Below, in pieces: positions 25,967 through 34,852 of a DNA stretch of 64,000 nucleotides. This stretch comes from Bacteroidetes bacterium UBA2475 (GTDB taxonomy: Bacteria > Bacteroidota > Bacteroidia > B-17B0 > Aurantibacillaceae). The notes under the pieces were generated by a model. It had not been told where the DNA came from. It made no database searches and saw only the letters and a program-made list of their open reading frames with translations. The position numbers were made by a program, and so were the translations under genes. Every line of letters starts with the position of its first letter. Position 1 is the stretch's first letter. Location: NCBI GenBank assembly GCA_002342065.1, contig DDPF01000004.1, positions 434,001-498,000 on the forward strand, read 5' to 3'.

Positions 25967-26923
25967 TTAAACCGGTTTTAAATTTTTAAGATTGACCAAC
26001 ATGTTCTCAACCAGTTTTGGAAGATCGTAATGTTCCTTCCAACCCCAATCTTGTCGCGCTTCGGCATCGTTAATACTTTTTGGCCAGCTATCTGCAATGG
26101 CTTGTCTAAAATCAGGTTTATATGTGATCGTAAAATCAGGAATATGTTTTTTTATTTCTGCAGCAATATCTTTAGGACTAAAACTAATACCAGATAAATT
26201 ATAAGCGCCGCGTATCTTTATTTTTTCTGCAGGTGCATGCATGATCTCGATCGTTGCACGAATTGCATCTTCCATATGCATCATTGGCAATGCAGTATTC
26301 TCGCTTAAAAAACTTTCATAGCTGCCTTTTTTTAATGCTTCGTGAAAAATATGTACCGCGTAATCAGTTGTGCCACCACCCGGAGCGCTTTTCCAGCCTA
26401 TTAAGCCGGGATAACGAATACTTCTTGTATCTACACTATGTTTTTTAAAGTACCATTCGCACCAGCGTTCGCCGGCTTGTTTACTTATACCATAAATAGT
26501 TGATGGTTCCATTACTGTATATTGCGGTGTGTTCTCTCGTGGTGTTGTCGGACCAAATACTGCAATAGAACTTGGCCAGTAAATTTGTTTAATGTGCTTT
26601 TCTTTTCCAAGATCTAAAACATGAAATAAACTTTCCATATTCAACTTCCACGCAAACATAGGGTTTTGCTCACCCGTTGCAGAAAGCATTGCGGCTAAAT
26701 GATAAATGTGTGTAATGCCATGTTTTTTAACGATCTCAAAAAGCGCTTTACCATCAAGAGCATCTAATATTTCAAAAGGATTTTCTGTGGCAACAGCCGG
26801 GGCTTTAAGGTCAGACGGAACAACATTCTTATGGCCGTATATTTTAGATAATTCAGCTGTTAATTCAATACCAATTTGCCCACCGGCACCTATAATTAAA
26901 ACTTTTTCGTTCTTCGTCGACAT
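25967..26923 (-). CDS. L-threonine 3-dehydrogenase, short-chain (epimerase-type)
   Basis: A 318-residue NAD-dependent protein of the extended short-chain dehydrogenase family. The Rossmann motif is GAGGQIG. The active-site Tyr and Lys are in TIYGISKQAGERWCEWY, and the Ser/Thr in YWPSSIAVFGPTTPREN, a block characteristic of the bacterial L-threonine dehydrogenases described in flavobacteria. The enzyme oxidises L-threonine to 2-amino-3-ketobutyrate for conversion to glycine. ATG 26923 is chosen; TTG 26929 would add two residues. Its partner kbl is not in the window. An epimerase with another substrate is the alternative. Confidence 0.85.
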   Translation of the reverse strand: MSTKNEKVLIIGAGGQIGIELTAELSKIYGHKNVVPSDLKAPAVATENPFEILDALDGKALFEIVKKHGITHIYHLAAMLSATGEQNPMFAWKLNMESLFHVLDLGKEKHIKQIYWPSSIAVFGPTTPRENTPQYTVMEPSTIYGISKQAGERWCEWYFKKHSVDTRSIRYPGLIGWKSAPGGGTTDYAVHIFHEALKKGSYESFLSENTALPMMHMEDAIRATIEIMHAPAEKIKIRGAYNLSGISFSPKDIAAEIKKHIPDFTITYKPDFRQAIADSWPKSINDAEARQDWGWKEHYDLPKLVENMLVNLKNLKPV

Positions 26924-27072
26924 GATCAAGATCAGTTAAATGTTAGCAAACAATTTTGTACCTTTACAAACGTAATTATAATTTTTGAAACTAACCACAA
27001 TGTACGATGTACAAAGTATAAAGCCAAAAATAAATTACAATGATAATATAAACTGCAATTATTTTTATCGTT

Positions 27073-28143
27073 ATGGCATTACTGGTAAATCGTGAAAACA
27101 AAGACGTTTTAAAACAACGTTTAAAAGAAGAGAACATAGAGCGTAAAACGATCTCGTTTTACCGTTATGTTACAATTTCCAATCCACAAGAATTAAGAGA
27201 CGAGCTTTTTAAAGTATGGAGCAATTGGAACTGCTTTGGCAGGATCTATTTAGCCCATGAAGGCATTAACGCGCAAATGAGCGTGCCCGCTGTTCATTGG
27301 GAAGAGTTTGTGGATTATGTGAACAGCATCACACACTTTAAAGACATAGAATTTAAACACGCGGTTGATGGTAACGGCAAATCGTTTTACAAACTTGTAA
27401 TTAAAGTAAAAGAGAAGATTGTTGCAGACGGAATTAAAGACCCCGATTTTGATCCTTCAAAAACAGGACAATATTTGGATGCACTAGCATTTAACAACGC
27501 TTTAAGCGATCCAAATACTATTGTAGTAGATATGCGTAACCATTACGAAAGCGAGGTTGGCAGGTTTGAAGGCGCTTTTTGTCCTGATGCAGATACTTTT
27601 AGAGAAGAATTGCCTTTGGTAATTGATCATTTGAACGGACAAGAAGATAAAAAGATAATAATGTATTGCACCGGAGGTATTCGTTGTGAAAAAGCCAGCG
27701 CCTACTTTAAACATAAAGGATTTAAAGACGTTAACCATTTAAAAGGCGGCATTATACAATACGCCAAAGAGATAAAGGAAAAAGGCCTTGAGAGTAAATT
27801 TAAAGGCATTAATTTTGTTTTTGATGAAAGAATTGGTGAGCGAATTACAGATGATGTTTTAAGCGAATGTCACCAATGCGGTACAGCTTGCGATACGCAT
27901 GTTAACTGCAAGAACGACGATTGTCATCTCTTATTTATACAATGCCCTGAGTGCAACGAAAAGATGAAAGGCTGCTGTACAACTGAGTGTGTTGACATAA
28001 TTGCCCTGCCAATAGAAGAACAACGCAAACTAAGAAAGGGTAGGGTTAAGAATGGTCCTGAGTGTTTAGCGGTGTATAAAAGTAGGTTAAGGCCAAACCT
28101 GAAAGAGATTATAAAAAATAATTTATCTTTAAAAAATATTTAA
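27073..28143 (+). CDS. trhO: tRNA uridine(34) hydroxylase (rhodanese-type)
   Basis: A 356-residue protein of the TrhO/YceA family, which makes 5-hydroxyuridine at the wobble position of tRNA. N-terminal ferredoxin-like domain: FYRYVTISNPQELRDEL and GRIYLAHEGINAQMSVP. The central rhodanese domain includes VVDMRNHYESEVGRFEGA and the active cysteine loop CTGGIRCEKAS. The C-terminal cysteine-rich segment (ECHQCGTACDTHVNCKNDDCHLLF, QCPECNEKMKGCCTTEC) is longer than in the E. coli protein and could bind zinc. The next gene begins 9 bases later on the same strand. Confidence 0.93.
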   Translation: MALLVNRENKDVLKQRLKEENIERKTISFYRYVTISNPQELRDELFKVWSNWNCFGRIYLAHEGINAQMSVPAVHWEEFVDYVNSITHFKDIEFKHAVDGNGKSFYKLVIKVKEKIVADGIKDPDFDPSKTGQYLDALAFNNALSDPNTIVVDMRNHYESEVGRFEGAFCPDADTFREELPLVIDHLNGQEDKKIIMYCTGGIRCEKASAYFKHKGFKDVNHLKGGIIQYAKEIKEKGLESKFKGINFVFDERIGERITDDVLSECHQCGTACDTHVNCKNDDCHLLFIQCPECNEKMKGCCTTECVDIIALPIEEQRKLRKGRVKNGPECLAVYKSRLRPNLKEIIKNNLSLKNI

Positions 28144-28152
28144 ATCGTGCTC

Positions 28153-28674
28153 ATGAAAAAAATTCTTGGTGTTTTAATTATTTTATCTTTGGTTGTTCTT
28201 AATCTTTCCTGCAAAAAAGATAAGTTTACCGAGTTTGATATTGACTATACCACTACTCTTAGCGTTCCCGCAGCAAGTATAACAGTTAATGTGCCCGCCG
28301 ATTTTAATAGCCCCGAAATTCCAACCGACTCAAAAGATAAATTTACTTCCGAAAAAACACTTCAAAACTTAGTGGACGAAATTAAGATGACCAAGTTTGA
28401 TATTTCGGTTGCAAATGGAAATTTAAATTTTTTAAAATCGTTAAGTATTTATTTAAAAACATCGGGCTTAGGAGATATTTTAGTTGCTTCTAAAACTACT
28501 ATTCCGCAAGGTGTTTCTTCATTGGCAATGGATCTGCAGGATGTAAACATAAAAGAATATATATTTAAAGATAAAATTCAGTTTAGAGTTACTGTTACTA
28601 TTCAAAGCAGCCCAACAAGCGCACAATTAAAAATGGATCAAAGAGTTCACGTAAAAGCAAAACTGGTTAAATAA
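28153..28674 (+). CDS. Lipoprotein of unknown function
   Basis: A 173-residue lipoprotein with lipobox LNLSC, beginning at ATG 28153 (the GTG at 28147 would add two residues). The mature region is beta-rich and carries SVPAASITVNVPADFNSP and a threonine-rich VTVTIQSSPTS segment. No family recognised; it may adopt an immunoglobulin-like or cystatin-like beta fold. It lies between trhO and hmgA on the same strand with short gaps, though neither partner suggests a function. Confidence 0.68.
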   Translation: MKKILGVLIILSLVVLNLSCKKDKFTEFDIDYTTTLSVPAASITVNVPADFNSPEIPTDSKDKFTSEKTLQNLVDEIKMTKFDISVANGNLNFLKSLSIYLKTSGLGDILVASKTTIPQGVSSLAMDLQDVNIKEYIFKDKIQFRVTVTIQSSPTSAQLKMDQRVHVKAKLVK

Positions 28675-28690
28675 TTTAAAAAAACAAAAA

Positions 28691-29848
28691 ATGCCCATCT
28701 ATCATAAACTAGGAAAAATTCCACAGAAGCGCCATACTGTTTTTAAAAGCGAAAAAGGCAATCATTATTACGAACAACTTTTTGGAACAGAAGGATTTTC
28801 CGGAATGGACTCTTTACTTTACCACACACATCGTCCAACCCAGGTTAAAGAAATCTTAAAAAGCTATTCGGTCGAACCAAAAATTGCAATTGGAAAGAAT
28901 ATAAAGGCTTTATTATTAAAAGGATTTGAAATAAAACCAGTTGCTGATTATTTAGAAAGCAGGAAAACCTTATTGATAAACAGCGATTGCGCGATTGGTT
29001 TAGCGGCGCCAACAAAAAGTCAGACAGAATATTTTTACAAAAATGCAGATGCCGATGAAATGCTTTTTATTCATAAAGGTAAAGGCACATTAAAAACGTT
29101 TATGGGCAATATTCCATTTGAGTATGGCGATTATTTAATTATTCCTCGCGGAATGATCTACCAAATGCATTTTGAGACCACAGACAACCGTTTATTATTT
29201 TGTGAAAGCAAATCGCCTTACTACACACCAAAACGTTATAAGAACTCACAAGGACAATTATTAGAACACTCACCGTTTTGTGAACGCGATTATAAATTAC
29301 CTACAGAATTGGAGGTACATGATGAAAAAGGCGACTTCATCATTAAAACAAAAAAAGAAGGCATGATGCATGAAATTGTTTATGCAACACATCCTTTTGA
29401 TGTAGTAGGCTGGGATGGTTATAATTTTCCATGGGGCTTTTCTATTCATAATTTTGAACCTATTACAGGGCGCGTACACCAACCACCTCCAGTGCACCAA
29501 ACGTTTGAAACAAATAGTTTTGTAGTGTGTAGTTTTTGTCCGCGTGTTTATGATTATCATCCACTTGCAATTCCGGCACCATATAATCATAGTAACATTG
29601 ATAGCGATGAAGTGTTGTATTATGTGGATGGCGATTTTATGAGCCGTAATAATATTGAGCAAGGCCACATCACATTACATCCTAAAGGTATTCCACACGG
29701 CCCGGCACCGGGAGCAATGGAACGCAGCATAGGACAAACAGTAACCCAGGAATTAGCAGTGATGATAGATACCTTCCGTCCACTAATGGTAACCGAAGAG
29801 GCGATGGCAATTGATGATGGGAAATATTATAAAAGTTGGGTGGAATAA
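28691..29848 (+). CDS. hmgA: Homogentisate 1,2-dioxygenase
   Basis: A 385-residue non-heme iron enzyme that opens the ring of homogentisate to maleylacetoacetate in tyrosine and phenylalanine breakdown. It matches the family in the C-terminal iron-binding half: VHQPPPVHQTFETNSFVVCSF, YHPLAIPAPYNHSNIDSDEVLYY and ITLHPKGIPHGPAPGA, which hold the His, Glu and His ligands. The N-terminal half shows the jelly-roll segment ADEMLFIHKGKGTLKTFMG. No other tyrosine-degradation gene (hpd, fahA, maiA) is in the window, so it is a stand-alone locus here. Confidence 0.95.
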   Translation: MPIYHKLGKIPQKRHTVFKSEKGNHYYEQLFGTEGFSGMDSLLYHTHRPTQVKEILKSYSVEPKIAIGKNIKALLLKGFEIKPVADYLESRKTLLINSDCAIGLAAPTKSQTEYFYKNADADEMLFIHKGKGTLKTFMGNIPFEYGDYLIIPRGMIYQMHFETTDNRLLFCESKSPYYTPKRYKNSQGQLLEHSPFCERDYKLPTELEVHDEKGDFIIKTKKEGMMHEIVYATHPFDVVGWDGYNFPWGFSIHNFEPITGRVHQPPPVHQTFETNSFVVCSFCPRVYDYHPLAIPAPYNHSNIDSDEVLYYVDGDFMSRNNIEQGHITLHPKGIPHGPAPGAMERSIGQTVTQELAVMIDTFRPLMVTEEAMAIDDGKYYKSWVE

Positions 29849-29890
29849 AATTTAAATATCAATTAAAATAAAACACGGATCCGGATAAAT

Positions 29891-32143
29891 ATGAAAAGCA
29901 GAATAGCGATTTTATTTATTTGGATTTTTTCTTTTGGTAATTTTTTTGCGCAGGATAAAAACATCGATTCATTAAAACTGGCATTAAAAAAAATCCCTGA
30001 TCTTAATGCAACTGCACCCGATGATACACTTGCGCTTTTTCTCTTAAACAGTCTTATCGAAGTTTCACCGGATGGAGAGTGGGAAACATACAACGACCAG
30101 ATGTATGAATTGGCAAATGCTAAAAGCAAAACAGCTAAAAAAAATGTAAAAGCTGTTAAACGTTATTTAGGAAGTGCATTTAATAACTGGGGCTTTGCAT
30201 TTATTGGAAAAGATAAAGTAAAAGCGCTCGAAAATTATGACAAGGCTTTAGAGATCTATAAATCAGTTGATAATAAGGCCGGCATTGCAGTTGTATTAAC
30301 GAATATGGCTGCTGTATACAAAACAACCGGCGACGCAGCAAAAGCTTTAGAGTATAATATGGCTGCAATAACTGCCTGTAAAAAAGCAGGCGATGAAAAA
30401 ACGCTTGCTAAAACACTTAACAATGTTGCTTTGATCTATCATAGCCAGGGCAACGTAGCGGCTGCGCTCGATTATCTTTTTAAGTCGTTAACAATAAGAG
30501 AAAAGTTGCAGGATACATTAGCTATTTCAAGTGTTTATCTTAATCTGGGCTTGATGTACACAGCGCAAAATAAAAAAGATAAATCACTCGAATATTATTT
30601 TAAAGCATTAAAGATCCGGCAGCAACGAAAAGATGAAAATGGTGAAGGCACTGTTTTAAATAACATTGCACAATTGTATACTCTACACAAGATGTACGAT
30701 TCTGCTCTTTTTTATATTGATCGCAGTCTGTTAATAAAACGTAAGCTTAACGAAAAGCAGGGAATTGTTCAAGCATTAAATTCTTTAGGCCATATTTACA
30801 TGGAGCTTAAACAACCACAAAAAGCGTTGGCGTATTATGAAGAAGCACTTAAACTGGCATTGCAAAGAAACGATAAACAATCAATAGCCACACTTTATTC
30901 AAGTATTGGAAGCATTTATTTCAGGCAGGGCAATATTAATAAGGCAGAAGAATATGGAAAGATCTCGTTAAAGAGCGCACAGGAAATGGGTTATCCTAAA
31001 AACCTTTATTTAAGTAGTAATTTACTTTACTTGATCTATAAACAAAAGAGCAAGCATAAAGATGCTTTGCTGATGCATGAATTAAGCGTGAAGATGAACG
31101 ACAGTATTAATGATCTTGAAGCGCGAAAAGCGGATATTCAAAAACAATTTCAATACGAGTATGAAAAAAAGTCTTCTGCGGATAGTTTAAAAACAGCAGA
31201 AGAAAAAAAAGTAACCGCAGCTCAATTTAAACAGGAAAAAACACAGCGTTATGCGTTGTACGGAGGTCTCGCCCTTGTGGCACTCTTCGCTGTTTTTATG
31301 TTCAATCGTTTTAGGGTAACTAACAGACAAAAACAAATTATTGAAATAAAAGAGCAGGAAACGCAACACCAGAAAAAAGTAGTGGAAGAAAAGAATAAAG
31401 AGATAACCGATAGTATTACCTATGCTAAACGTATACAAGAAGCTATTTTACCACCACAGGATTTTGTGAACGAATTTTTGCCGGATAATTTTATATTGTA
31501 TAAACCAAAAGACCTTGTTGCGGGAGATTTTTATTGGATGGAAGTGATGGGAGACAAGATCTTTATCGCCGCCGCAGATTCTACGGGACATGGAGTGCCG
31601 GGCGCATTAGTATCAGTTGTTTGTAGCAACGCGTTGAACCGAGCTTTAAAAGAATTTAGTTTATTGGAAACAGGAAAGATCTTAGATAAAACAAGAGATT
31701 TGGTATTGGAAACATTTGCTAAAAGCAACGAGCAGGTAAAAGATGGAATGGATATTTCTTTGCTTTGTATTGATAAAAAAAATAACACAGCATTTTGGAG
31801 CGGCGCAAATAACCCGTTATGGAAGATCTCTGAAAATAATTTGCAAGAAATAAAAGCAGATAAACAACCTATTGGTAAAACGGATCATCCAAAACCTTTT
31901 ACCACTCACAGTATGCCAATAAGCCAGGGCGATATTTTTTTCTTATTTACAGATGGGTTTGCCGATCAGTTTGGCGGCGAAAAAGGAAAAAAGTTTAAAT
32001 ACCAGCAATTAAAAGATCTTTTAGTAAGCATCAATAATATCATGTTAAATAAACAAGAAGCACTTCTTTCAAAAGCCTTTGATGACTGGAAAGGAAAGCT
32101 GGAGCAGGTAGACGATGTTTGTATTATTGGAATAAAAATATAA
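29891..32143 (+). CDS. TPR protein with PP2C/SpoIIE-type serine phosphatase domain
   Basis: A 750-residue protein with a signal peptide (cut after FFAQ), about seven TPR units in the periplasm (residues 70-400, e.g. ALEYNMAAITACKKAGDEKTLAKTLNNVALIYHSQGN in overlapping blocks), one membrane helix (YALYGGLALVALFAVFMF, about 451-468), a coiled coil (475-510), and a cytoplasmic SpoIIE phosphatase domain (AGDFYWMEVMGDKIFIAAADSTGHGVPGALVS, FLFTDGFADQFGGEKGKKF, DDVCIIGIKI). This architecture is common in Bacteroidota. Its target is unknown; an anti-sigma antagonist or two-component partner is plausible. It is monocistronic and is followed by a dispersed-type repeat. Confidence 0.88.
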   Translation: MKSRIAILFIWIFSFGNFFAQDKNIDSLKLALKKIPDLNATAPDDTLALFLLNSLIEVSPDGEWETYNDQMYELANAKSKTAKKNVKAVKRYLGSAFNNWGFAFIGKDKVKALENYDKALEIYKSVDNKAGIAVVLTNMAAVYKTTGDAAKALEYNMAAITACKKAGDEKTLAKTLNNVALIYHSQGNVAAALDYLFKSLTIREKLQDTLAISSVYLNLGLMYTAQNKKDKSLEYYFKALKIRQQRKDENGEGTVLNNIAQLYTLHKMYDSALFYIDRSLLIKRKLNEKQGIVQALNSLGHIYMELKQPQKALAYYEEALKLALQRNDKQSIATLYSSIGSIYFRQGNINKAEEYGKISLKSAQEMGYPKNLYLSSNLLYLIYKQKSKHKDALLMHELSVKMNDSINDLEARKADIQKQFQYEYEKKSSADSLKTAEEKKVTAAQFKQEKTQRYALYGGLALVALFAVFMFNRFRVTNRQKQIIEIKEQETQHQKKVVEEKNKEITDSITYAKRIQEAILPPQDFVNEFLPDNFILYKPKDLVAGDFYWMEVMGDKIFIAAADSTGHGVPGALVSVVCSNALNRALKEFSLLETGKILDKTRDLVLETFAKSNEQVKDGMDISLLCIDKKNNTAFWSGANNPLWKISENNLQEIKADKQPIGKTDHPKPFTTHSMPISQGDIFFLFTDGFADQFGGEKGKKFKYQQLKDLLVSINNIMLNKQEALLSKAFDDWKGKLEQVDDVCIIGIKI

Positions 32144-32159
32144 AAAAGCAAACGAGTCA

Positions 32160-32212
32160 GTTTATCCTGAGCCATTCGACCTCGCTCTTGATAAACTTCG
32201 TCGAAGGAATGT
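32160..32212. repeat. Intergenic palindromic repeat (REP-like)
   Basis: CATTCGAC (32173-32180) and GTCGAAGGAATG (32200-32211) form an inverted repeat, and TTTATC/GATAAA forms a second pair within it. Such TCGAAGG elements are typical dispersed repeats of this phylum. It lies between two convergent genes. Confidence 0.55.
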
Positions 32213-32233
32213 TTACATAATTGGTATAAAGAT

Positions 32234-33208
32234 CTAATTATACCCAACAACTTCTCTTACCTGTTTTAATTTTTCGTTAGCAAGTTTATTTGCTTTTGCT
32301 TCGCCAATAGCTAATTCTTTCTCAAGGATATCTGTATTGGCCATTAAACGATCGTACGTTAAACGTGGTTCTTTAAACTGATCAAGGATCAATTCTAATA
32401 AAGCAGTTTTTGCGTGGCCGTAACCAAAATTGCCTTTAATATAATTTTGACGTAATTCTTCGGTTTGTTTTTCGCTTCCTAATAATCGGTATAATTTAAA
32501 AACATTATCGGTCTCAGGATCTTTAGGTTCTTCTAAACCCTTGCTATCGGTAACAATGCTCATCACTACTTTTTTTAATTCCTTTTCAGGTAAAAAAAGA
32601 TTAATGAAATTGTTATACGACTTACTCATTTTTTGTCCGTCAATTCCCGGCACGATCATAACGCGGTCATCCGTTAAAGCTTCAGGAATAACAAATATTT
32701 CTTTTCCAACCTTATGGTTGAACGAACGGGCAATATCTGCAGTAATTTCTAAGTGCTGTACCTGATCTTTACCAACGGGCACTTTGTGCGCATCGTACAA
32801 TAAAATATCGGCCGCCATTAATACAGGATAAATAAATAAGCCTGCATTAACATCGCTTAAACGATCGCTTTTATCTTTAAATGAATGTGCGTTAGCAAGC
32901 ATTGGATAAGGTGTAAAGCAATTTAAATACCAGGTTAATTCCGTTACTTGTGGTACGCGGCTTTGACGGTAAAAAATAGTTTTATTGGTATCTAAACCAA
33001 ACGCTAACCAGGTTGCCGCAACAGCATTGGTACTTTGTTTAATAAATGTTGCATCTTTAACAGAAGTAAGCGTGTGCATGTCGGCAATGAACAATAGACT
33101 TTCGCTGTTTGGTTTTTTACTTAATTCAATAGCGGGTAAAATAGCACCAAGAATATTACCAAGGTGCGGAACGTTTGTGCTTTGTATGCCGGTTAAAATG
33201 CGTGTCAT
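32234..33208 (-). CDS. trpS: Tryptophanyl-tRNA synthetase
   Basis: A 324-residue class I synthetase that charges tRNA-Trp. It has RILTGIQSTNVPHLGNILGA (HIGH motif as HLGN), the Rossmann-fold segment ESLLFIADMHTLT, tryptophan-pocket region AADILLYDAHKVPVGKDQVQHLE, and KMSKSYNNF. Length is normal for bacterial TrpS. A well-formed promoter lies directly upstream. Confidence 0.97.
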   Translation of the reverse strand: MTRILTGIQSTNVPHLGNILGAILPAIELSKKPNSESLLFIADMHTLTSVKDATFIKQSTNAVAATWLAFGLDTNKTIFYRQSRVPQVTELTWYLNCFTPYPMLANAHSFKDKSDRLSDVNAGLFIYPVLMAADILLYDAHKVPVGKDQVQHLEITADIARSFNHKVGKEIFVIPEALTDDRVMIVPGIDGQKMSKSYNNFINLFLPEKELKKVVMSIVTDSKGLEEPKDPETDNVFKLYRLLGSEKQTEELRQNYIKGNFGYGHAKTALLELILDQFKEPRLTYDRLMANTDILEKELAIGEAKANKLANEKLKQVREVVGYN

Positions 33209-33221
33209 AATAATAACTGAA

Positions 33222-33250
33222 CAAATTTAGTATTTTTAATTTGTAAACAA
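33222..33250 (-). promoter_or_regulatory. trpS promoter
   Basis: On the minus strand TTG (33250-33248), an 18-base spacer and TAAATTTG (33229-33222) match the Bacteroidota -33/-7 pattern. It overlaps the end of the upstream same-strand gene. The ATG is 14 bases downstream. Confidence 0.6.
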
Positions 33251-34813
33251 TGCATTTGCACAACGCTCGCCATCCATAGCAGCGCTAACAATACCTCCGG
33301 CGTAACCAGCGCCTTCACCACAAGGGAAGAGATTTTTTAATTGTGGATGGTGTAAAAGATCTTTATCTCTTGGGATACGCACCGGTGTTGATGTGCGTGA
33401 TTCAACACCAACTACAACCGCTTCGTTAGTTAAATAACCCCGCATTTTGCCACCAAAGGCCTTTAAACCTTCTTTTAAAGTAGGGCCAATTAATTTTCCT
33501 AAAACCTGCTGCATATCCACGCTTTTTAAACCAGGTTGATAACTGCAATCGGGTAGGGCCGAACTGAATTTTCCATTTATAAAATCCTGCAAACGTTGCG
33601 CAGGAGCCGTTTGTGTTTTACCGCCAAAGGTCCATGCCTTTTTTTCTAATTGTTTCTGAAATTCTAAACCAGCTAATGGGCCGAGATCTTTAAAAGGCTC
33701 AAAATCCATTAATTCCAACCCAACTACAATACCGCTATTGGCATAAGGGTTGTTTCTTTTGCTAGGACTCCAGCCATTGGTAACAACTTCTTGCTGGGCT
33801 GTGGCGCAAGGGGCAATAATGCCACCCGGACACATACAAAATGAATAAACACCACGGCCTTTAACCTGGTGCACTAAACTGTAACTTGCGGCCGGTAAAA
33901 ATTCGCGTTTGGTAATAACCTCTTCCATACTGCCGCAATGGTATTGGATCTTGTCTATGAGTTGTTGTGGATGTTCAACTCTTATTCCTAAAGCAAAAGG
34001 TTTAGCCTCAATTAAAATTTGTTTTGAATTCAAAAGCTCGTAAATGTCACGCGCAGAGTGGCCTGTAGCCAATATCAATTTTTGTACTGGTATTTCCTGT
34101 TCTCCTTTTTCGTTTAAAATGATGATCGAAGAAATGTTTTCTTTTTCCATTTTAAGATCGGTGAGTTTTGAATTAAAATGTATCTCACCACCAAAACTTA
34201 AAATCGTTCCTCTTATTTGTTCAATAAGCTGAGGTAATTTATTGGTACCAATATGTGGATGCGCATCTACTAAAATTTCTCTGCTTGCACCATGCGATAC
34301 AAATGTTCTTAAGATCTTATCAATATCGCCGCGTTTGCTTGAGCGCGTGTAAAGCTTGCCATCACTATAAGTGCCGGCACCACCTTCACCAAAGCAATAA
34401 TTGCTTTCGGGATTTACAATATGTTCTTTATTAATTGCGGCGAGATCTCTTCTACGGTCTTTTATATTTTTTCCGCGTTCAAAAATGATGGGTTTAATTC
34501 CTAATTCTAAACAACGTAACGCAGCAAATAACCCAGCAGGGCCGCTACCAATAATGTGGCATGTTTTTTTTGAGGATGTTACATCCAGGTAATTGATCTC
34601 AATTTTTTCCTCCTGAAATTCTTCATCCACAACAGCTAAAACCGTTAGATTGATTTCAATACTGCGCGAACGGGCGTCAATACTCCGTTTAAGGACCTTT
34701 ATAAATAAATTGGAACTGTCTTTTAGTTGAAGTTGCTGTTTTACTTCTTCTTTTAAGAATTGTTCGTTAAAAGCAATTTGTGGACTAACCTTAAGTTGTA
34801 ATTTTGTTTGCAT
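33236..34813 (-). CDS. FAD-dependent dehydrogenase (YhaN/COG2509-type flavoprotein)
   Basis: A 525-residue flavoprotein. The dinucleotide-binding motif is GSGPAGLFAALRCLELG, followed by PIIFERGKNIKDRRRD, and the FAD-contact segments SNYCFGEGGAGTYSDGKLYTRS, LILATGHSARDIYELL and FPCGEGAGYAGGIVSAAMDG are all present. This family is widespread in bacteria; substrate is unknown. A N-terminal basic domain of about 90 residues precedes the FAD domain. ATG 34813 is chosen; an in-frame TTG at 34840 lies within a small hairpin next to the porT stop. Confidence 0.87.
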   Translation of the reverse strand: MQTKLQLKVSPQIAFNEQFLKEEVKQQLQLKDSSNLFIKVLKRSIDARSRSIEINLTVLAVVDEEFQEEKIEINYLDVTSSKKTCHIIGSGPAGLFAALRCLELGIKPIIFERGKNIKDRRRDLAAINKEHIVNPESNYCFGEGGAGTYSDGKLYTRSSKRGDIDKILRTFVSHGASREILVDAHPHIGTNKLPQLIEQIRGTILSFGGEIHFNSKLTDLKMEKENISSIIILNEKGEQEIPVQKLILATGHSARDIYELLNSKQILIEAKPFALGIRVEHPQQLIDKIQYHCGSMEEVITKREFLPAASYSLVHQVKGRGVYSFCMCPGGIIAPCATAQQEVVTNGWSPSKRNNPYANSGIVVGLELMDFEPFKDLGPLAGLEFQKQLEKKAWTFGGKTQTAPAQRLQDFINGKFSSALPDCSYQPGLKSVDMQQVLGKLIGPTLKEGLKAFGGKMRGYLTNEAVVVGVESRTSTPVRIPRDKDLLHHPQLKNLFPCGEGAGYAGGIVSAAMDGERCANALFTN

Positions 34814-34852
34814 AATGAGTGGAAGGATTTTATCCTTCAAATTTTAAATGTA

